This document shows, in pieces, positions 6,929-10,824 of a stretch of 10,824 nucleotides of DNA (position 1 is the first letter of the stretch; each line of letters starts with the position of its first letter). Source of the DNA: JASMHC01 sp964476515 (lineage in GTDB: Bacteria > Pseudomonadota > Alphaproteobacteria > Rhodobacterales > Rhodobacteraceae); the NCBI GenBank assembly GCA_964476515.1, contig CAYZAY010000079.1:1-10824 (forward strand), written 5' to 3'. The position numbers were made by a program, and so were the translations under genes. The notes under the pieces were generated by a model. The model had not been told where the DNA came from. It was given only the letters and a program-made list of their open reading frames with translations, and did no database searches.

Positions 6929-6957
6929 TTTCAATCGGTCGAAAAACTTTGTGTCAA
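6929..6957 (-). promoter_or_regulatory. Candidate sigma-70 promoter for miaA
   Basis: A perfect TTGACA -35 box on the minus strand (6952-6957) is followed by a 17-base spacer and TTGAAA (6929-6934) at the -10 position. The -10 box is a poor match, though weak -10 boxes are usual in Rhodobacterales. It predicts a transcript start near 6921 and a leader of about 20 bases before GTG at 6900. Confidence 0.35.
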
Positions 6958-6982
6958 TGCCTGTCGTGGTGCGGAGATGCAT

Positions 6983-7002
6983 TGAATTCCGTCGCGAATT
7001 CA
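6983..7002. repeat. Perfect 7-bp inverted repeat in the miaA-pyrH divergent spacer
   Basis: TGAATTC (6983-6989) and GAATTCA (6996-7002) flank a 6-base spacer, CGTCGC. The centre is about 62 bases before the pyrH start. The symmetry and 13-bp half-site spacing fit a dimeric regulator operator or a small leader hairpin. No known operator was recognised. Confidence 0.4.
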
Positions 7003-7054
7003 GACATTTTGCCCGAAGTTCAAATTTGCCTCTGCCCGTTTTCAGGAGCCGCCT

Positions 7055-7789
7055 ATGTCCTCACCTTCACCAAAGGAACAACCAGCATTCAAACGAGTAA
7101 TGCTAAAAATCTCAGGTGAAGCCCTGATGGGCGATCAAGGTTTTGGTCTTCATCCTCCGACAGTTGAAAGAATTGCACAGGAAGTAAAATCTGTTCACGA
7201 TATGGGTGTTGAGATCTGTATGGTGATCGGGGGCGGTAATATTTTCCGGGGGCTTCAGGGCTCTGCACAGGGGATGGAGCGGACGACTGCTGACTATATG
7301 GGCATGTTGGCCACAGTGATGAACGCTTTGGCCATGCAGTCAGCTTTGGAAGGAATTGGCATTTATACCCGCGTTATCAGCGCAATTCCGATGGATCAGG
7401 TCTGTGAACCCTATATCCGCCGCCGTGCTGTACGCCACCTTGAGAAAAACCGCGTCTGCATTTTTGCGGCCGGAACGGGTAATCCGTATTTCACGACTGA
7501 CACCGCAGCTACACTTCGGGCCAATGAAATGTCGTGTCAGGCGATCTTTAAGGGTACAAAAGTCGACGGTGTGTACGACAAAGACCCCGTAAAATTCCCC
7601 GACGCTACGCGATTCGATACTGTCAGCTATGACGAAGTACTGGCCAAACGGCTTGGTGTTATGGACGCAAGCGCAATTGCTTTGGCCCGTGACAACAACC
7701 TACCGATAATAGTGTTTTCGCTGGACGAACCCGGTGGTTTCCGCGGAATTCTTGGCGGGGAAGGCACCTATACAAAGGTCGGCGGCTGA
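7055..7789 (+). CDS. pyrH: Uridylate (UMP) kinase PyrH
   Basis: PyrH phosphorylates UMP to UDP with ATP in the cytoplasm, a step towards all pyrimidine nucleotides. It is a hexameric amino-acid-kinase-fold enzyme unrelated to eukaryotic UMP kinases. KRVMLKISGEALMG (13-26) carries the phosphate-binding lysine, VIGGGNIFRG (57-66) the glycine-rich loop, GTGNPYFTTDTAA (140-152) the UMP-side motif, and DGVYDKDP (171-178) the nucleotide-site motif. At 244 residues it is full length. ATG at 7055 follows AGGAG with a 6-base gap. It heads the plus-strand cluster, 54 bases before frr, the usual order in proteobacteria. The bacterial enzyme is typically feedback-inhibited by UTP and activated by GTP; the sequence does not show this directly. 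Confidence 0.98.
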   Translation: MSSPSPKEQPAFKRVMLKISGEALMGDQGFGLHPPTVERIAQEVKSVHDMGVEICMVIGGGNIFRGLQGSAQGMERTTADYMGMLATVMNALAMQSALEGIGIYTRVISAIPMDQVCEPYIRRRAVRHLEKNRVCIFAAGTGNPYFTTDTAATLRANEMSCQAIFKGTKVDGVYDKDPVKFPDATRFDTVSYDEVLAKRLGVMDASAIALARDNNLPIIVFSLDEPGGFRGILGGEGTYTKVGG

Positions 7790-7843
7790 CTGTAGACTAG
7801 TCCCAACACACTCAAACTGAGCGATCGAAAAAGAGAGCACAAA

Positions 7844-8410
7844 ATGTCCGAAGAAGACTATGAAATTGACACCGACGATCTGCGCCGCCGCATGGAAGGC
7901 GCGATGGGATCGCTGAGAACTGAATTTGCTTCACTTCGTACCGGCCGAGCATCGGCGACCATGCTAGAACCCATCACTGTTGAAGCCTATGGGCAACGCA
8001 CACCCATTAACCAAGTGGGAACGGTTAATGTGCCAGAACCACGTATGGTTACTGTAAATGTGTGGGACAAATCCATGGTGGGGGCTGTTGAAAAAGCTAT
8101 TCGTGAAAGCGGGTTAGGGATTAATCCTCAGTTGAACGGCACGATCATTATGCTTCCTATCCCTGAATTGAACGAAGAACGACGCAAAGAGCTTACTCGG
8201 GTTGCCGCACAGTATGCTGAGAGCGCGCGAATTGCAGTTCGCAACGTTCGTCGTGATGGCATGGATCAGGTTAAGAAAGCGAAAGCCGACGGAATGTCCG
8301 AAGACGACCAGAAATTCTGGGAGACCGAAGTTCAGGATATAACCAACGAATTTATCGCCAACGTCGACAAAGCACTAGAGTCGAAACAGGGCGAGATCAT
8401 GCAGGTCTGA
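7844..8410 (+). CDS. frr: Ribosome recycling factor (RRF)
   Basis: RRF works with EF-G to split the post-termination ribosome into subunits so it can initiate again. At 188 residues it is close to the usual 185. Helical domain I is made of roughly residues 1-30 and 105-188. The beta-rich domain II lies between and includes INQVGTVNVPEPRM (55-68). LRTGRASA (31-38), PQLNGTIIMLPIPELNEERR (95-114) and VRNVRRDGMDQVKKAK (132-147) are strongly conserved family segments, and the arginine-rich helix contacts 23S rRNA. The start at 7844 has a GAGAG-like site before it. It sits between pyrH and uppS, the common order, and ends 20 bases before uppS. Confidence 0.98.
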   Translation: MSEEDYEIDTDDLRRRMEGAMGSLRTEFASLRTGRASATMLEPITVEAYGQRTPINQVGTVNVPEPRMVTVNVWDKSMVGAVEKAIRESGLGINPQLNGTIIMLPIPELNEERRKELTRVAAQYAESARIAVRNVRRDGMDQVKKAKADGMSEDDQKFWETEVQDITNEFIANVDKALESKQGEIMQV

Positions 8411-8430
8411 TCACCCAAATAGGAGCCACA

Positions 8431-9156
8431 ATGGTTAAGGTACAATCAGAGCAGTCTGGTCCTGGACATGTTGCTATCATTATGGACGGCAACGGACGAT
8501 GGGCGCAGATGCGCGGACGGCCTCGGTTATTTGGCCACCATGCAGGCGCTAAGCGGGTCCGCGAAATCGTAGAGGCTTGTCCCTCAGTGGGCGTGAAGTT
8601 CCTAACGATCTTCGCGTTTTCGACCGAGAACTGGAAGCGCACCCAGAGTGAAGTTTCGGGCCTGATGAGCCTTTTTCAACGGTATATCACCGGTGAAGCC
8701 AAGGCTTTGACGAAGAACGGCATCAGGGTTCGTTTTATCGGTGATCGCATGAGGTTGGCACCTAAACTGGTCGATCTGATGGACGATTTAGAACTGATGA
8801 CCGCACAAAACGATCTAGTTCATTTGACGGTCGCCATTAACTATGGCGGACGCGATGAAGTTGCCCGCGCGACTAAACGACTTGCACAGGACGTTGTCGA
8901 TGGTCGATTGAATCCAGCAGAAGTGAATGAAGAAACGCTTCCCAAGTATTTGGATACACACGTTTTGCCGGATCCTGATCTGGTTATCAGAACCAGTGGC
9001 GAAGCGCGAATATCAAACTTCCTTCTTTGGCAGTCCGCTTATTCTGAGTACGAGTTTATCGACACCCTTTGGCCCGATTTTTCGGCAGAGGAATTCCACA
9101 AAATCGTGAGTCGATATGGGAAACGCGAACGTCGCTTTGGAGGCGTGAAAGCATGA
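8431..9156 (+). CDS. uppS: (2Z,6E)-farnesyl-diphosphate-primed undecaprenyl diphosphate synthase
   Basis: This cis-prenyltransferase adds eight isopentenyl units to farnesyl diphosphate. The product is the C55 carrier lipid used for peptidoglycan and surface polysaccharides. HVAIIMDGNGRWA (13-25) holds the catalytic aspartate Asp19, FAFSTENW (61-68) is the second conserved region, and INYGGRDE (136-143) the third. DLVIRTSGEARISNFLLWQ (183-201) and SEYEFIDTLWPDF (205-217) hold the diphosphate-binding arginines and the conserved metal-site glutamate. At 241 residues the length is normal. AGGAG precedes ATG at 8431. Its stop overlaps the cdsA start by four bases (ATGA, 9153-9156), which suggests translational coupling. 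Confidence 0.97.
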   Translation: MVKVQSEQSGPGHVAIIMDGNGRWAQMRGRPRLFGHHAGAKRVREIVEACPSVGVKFLTIFAFSTENWKRTQSEVSGLMSLFQRYITGEAKALTKNGIRVRFIGDRMRLAPKLVDLMDDLELMTAQNDLVHLTVAINYGGRDEVARATKRLAQDVVDGRLNPAEVNEETLPKYLDTHVLPDPDLVIRTSGEARISNFLLWQSAYSEYEFIDTLWPDFSAEEFHKIVSRYGKRERRFGGVKA

Positions 9157-9947
9157 GCGCGACCAACTGGTCGGACTTATGCCCCCGTATTATTTCAGGG
9201 GCCATTCTTGCCGCTGTTGGCCTGATTTCAGTCCTGCTGGGCGGAGTATTCTTTACAGCATTCGTTGCAATATGCTGTGGCTTGATGATCTGGGAGCTTT
9301 GCCAGATCAGCGGTAGGTTAGGTTTCTTAGCGTACCCCTTGGCCGGTGTATCGATCATTTCCACGCTCTTCTGGTTTAACTTTGGCCTATTAGGCGACCT
9401 GATGCTTTTGGCGGTGTTGCCTGCATTAATTTCACTTCTGGCGTCAAAAGAACGACTACGCGTTTTCCTGTTCGCTGCAATGATTGGGGCTACTGGGATT
9501 GTTCTGCAAATCCTTCGCCTAGATTTGGGAATAGCATGGTTGCTTTGGTTGGTACTTGTTGTCGTTGCAACTGATATAGCTGGGTATTTTGCTGGTCGAC
9601 TGATTGGTGGGCCAAAGTTTTGGCCTTCGTTAAGCCCCAAGAAAACATGGTCTGGAACCTCAGCCGGATGGGTTGCGGCCGGTCTGCTTGGTGCGCTTTT
9701 CGATGTAGCATTCATCCTGCCGTTTGTTTTGTTCAGCATTGCAGTGTCTGTGGCTTCTCAGCTTGGGGATATCGCGGAAAGTGCGTTGAAACGTCGGTTT
9801 GAAATTAAGGACAGTTCAAATCTTATTCCGGGTCATGGTGGATTTCTGGATCGCTTCGACGGGATGATTGCAGCGGCGCTTGCAATCGGTGTAGTTAGCC
9901 TTGTGTTGCCCGAAGGGCTTATGATGTTTGAACTTGGGGCCAAATGA
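9153..9947 (+). CDS. cdsA: Phosphatidate cytidylyltransferase (CDP-diglyceride synthase)
   Basis: CdsA makes CDP-diacylglycerol from phosphatidic acid and CTP in the inner membrane, feeding all phospholipid synthesis. The 264-residue protein is mostly hydrophobic, with several membrane helices from residue 15 onward. The family signature is complete at 210-236: SALKRRFEIKDSS, then PGHGGFLDRFD. Upstream, ATDIAGYFAGRL and SPKKTWSG (about 139-168) are the other conserved cytidylyltransferase segments. The frame stays open to an ATG at 9069, but I place the start at 9153 because it forms the ATGA overlap with uppS, has GGAGG nine bases upstream, and gives the usual N-terminus. The extra 28 residues of the longer version would lie entirely within uppS and look unlike CdsA. 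The stop overlaps the dxr start in the same ATGA manner. Confidence 0.96.
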   Translation: MSATNWSDLCPRIISGAILAAVGLISVLLGGVFFTAFVAICCGLMIWELCQISGRLGFLAYPLAGVSIISTLFWFNFGLLGDLMLLAVLPALISLLASKERLRVFLFAAMIGATGIVLQILRLDLGIAWLLWLVLVVVATDIAGYFAGRLIGGPKFWPSLSPKKTWSGTSAGWVAAGLLGALFDVAFILPFVLFSIAVSVASQLGDIAESALKRRFEIKDSSNLIPGHGGFLDRFDGMIAAALAIGVVSLVLPEGLMMFELGAK

Positions 9948-10824
9948 CCCGTAAAATCTCTATTTTTGGCGCAACCGGTTCGATCGGCCAAAGCACGATT
10001 GACCTGATCAAACGCGATGCGGAAGCCTATGATGTTGTTACCCTGTCCGGTGGCAAGAACATCGCTCAGCTGGCCAAAGATGCAAAATCCCTGAATGCCG
10101 ATATCGCGATTACATCTGAAGAATCATTGCTGGGTGCTTTGCACGCTGAATTGGCCGGATCTGGTATCGAAGTCGCAGCTGGACGGGCGGCTTTGCTTGA
10201 GGCGTCGGATCGCGAAGCCGATTGGACGATGAGCGCGATTGTCGGGGCAGCAGGTCTGGAACCCGGTCTTCGGGCTGTAAAGCGTGGGGCTACACTTGCA
10301 CTGGCGAACAAGGAATCGCTGGTCACTGCGGGGCCACTTTTGATGGCCGAAGCTAAATCTCATCAAGCCACCATTCTGCCAGTCGATAGTGAACATTCGG
10401 CGATATTTCAGGCACTGATCGGTGAAGAAATTGATGCCGTCGAGCGCATTATTATTACCGCTTCTGGCGGCGCCTTTCGCGATTGGCCGATTGAGCGGAT
10501 AGCCAAGGCGACGCCAGAACAAGCGGCTACCCATCCTAATTGGGATATGGGGCAAAGAATAACCATCGACAGCGCGTCAATGTTCAACAAGGCACTAGAG
10601 GTAATCGAAACCAAAGAATATTTCGGCGTCACTCCGGACCAGATTGAGGTGATCGTTCACCCACAGTCCTTGGTCCATGCGCTAGTGGGGTTTAACGATG
10701 GTGCACTAATGGCGCATGTAGGGCCCCCTGATATGCGGCATGCGATCGGGTTCGCCCTTCATTGGCCAGAGCGGAAATCGCTGCCGGTAGAGCGGTTGGA
10801 TCTGGCTAAGATCGGGCAACTTGA
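9944..10824 (+). CDS. dxr: 1-deoxy-D-xylulose 5-phosphate reductoisomerase, 3' end beyond window
   Basis: DXR converts 1-deoxyxylulose 5-phosphate to 2-C-methylerythritol 4-phosphate using NADPH and a divalent metal. This is the committed step of the MEP isoprenoid pathway and the target of fosmidomycin. The frame is open for 293 codons to the window edge, out of about 390 usual for the family, so only the C-terminal part is missing. GATGSIG (9-15) is the NADPH-binding loop, LANKES (120-125) is conserved, and PVDSEHSA (146-153) carries the metal ligands Asp148 and Glu150. TASGGAFR (172-179) is the substrate loop, and NKALEVIE (215-222) provides the third ligand, Glu219. All expected active-site residues in the visible part are present. 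ATG at 9944 overlaps the cdsA stop by four bases and has only a weak ribosome site, so translation probably depends on coupling to cdsA. Confidence 0.97.
   Translation, partial: MTRKISIFGATGSIGQSTIDLIKRDAEAYDVVTLSGGKNIAQLAKDAKSLNADIAITSEESLLGALHAELAGSGIEVAAGRAALLEASDREADWTMSAIVGAAGLEPGLRAVKRGATLALANKESLVTAGPLLMAEAKSHQATILPVDSEHSAIFQALIGEEIDAVERIIITASGGAFRDWPIERIAKATPEQAATHPNWDMGQRITIDSASMFNKALEVIETKEYFGVTPDQIEVIVHPQSLVHALVGFNDGALMAHVGPPDMRHAIGFALHWPERKSLPVERLDLAKIGQL

Noticed and set aside
6685..7119. 144-codon plus-strand open frame spanning the miaA-pyrH spacer
   Set aside because: It overlaps the N-terminal half of miaA and the start of pyrH in other frames, and has no ribosome site or recognisable domain.
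9069..9152. N-terminal extension of cdsA to ATG 9069
   Set aside because: It lies entirely inside uppS, does not resemble CdsA, and would skip the ATGA junction with its GGAGG site.
9056..9739. 227-codon minus-strand open frame
   Set aside because: It is antisense to the end of uppS and most of cdsA, both with complete motifs. Its proline/serine/arginine-rich translation looks like an antisense shadow.
1..10824. Mobile element, defence system, CRISPR array or biosynthetic cluster
   Set aside because: All long coding frames are housekeeping or transporter genes in a familiar order. No transposase, integrase, repeat-spacer array, toxin-antitoxin pair or tRNA gene was seen.

Overview
This window looks like ordinary chromosome from an alphaproteobacterium, most likely a Rhodobacterales (Roseobacter-group) member with a fairly low GC content for that order. 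The evidence is the gene run pyrH-frr-uppS-cdsA-dxr, typical alphaproteobacterial protein sequences (RRF, UMP kinase and MiaA are the clearest), and the Rhodobacterales-like spacer next to the gap. The organism call is inference; no search was run.

The left half (about 1-5726) is a minus-strand ABC importer locus of the peptide/nickel (Dpp/Opp) type. Read in its own direction it runs: Tat-exported substrate-binding protein, a strong hairpin terminator or attenuator, permease B, permease C, then one long ATPase gene with two ABC cassettes (DppD-DppF fused) that leaves the window at base 1. Together these make a complete importer: binding protein in the periplasm, two membrane subunits, and a two-headed ATPase. 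The hairpins after the binding-protein gene suggest it is made in excess over the membrane parts. A 10-N assembly gap interrupts the permease C-ATPase spacer. The substrate cannot be read from the sequence.

The middle (5727-7054) holds miaA on the minus strand (tRNA A37 prenylation), flanked by two non-coding spacers. The 292-base spacer downstream of miaA is also the upstream region of the transporter. It holds an 18-bp imperfect hairpin and a 10-bp direct repeat spaced 22 bp. The miaA-pyrH spacer is a divergent promoter region with a perfect 7-bp inverted repeat.

The right half (7055-10824) is the plus-strand housekeeping cluster pyrH, frr, uppS, cdsA and dxr (cut by the window end). It makes UMP, recycles ribosomes, and supplies undecaprenyl carrier lipid, CDP-diacylglycerol and the MEP-pathway isoprenoid precursor. 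uppS-cdsA and cdsA-dxr overlap by four bases (ATGA), so they are probably translationally coupled. DXR (MEP pathway), UppS and MiaA are linked because dimethylallyl and isopentenyl diphosphate feed the latter two.

I found no tRNA or rRNA, insertion sequence, phage gene, CRISPR array or defence system, and nothing that amounts to a new biological system. The observations worth a second look are small: regulatory structures, start-site corrections, an enlarged permease and the assembly gap.
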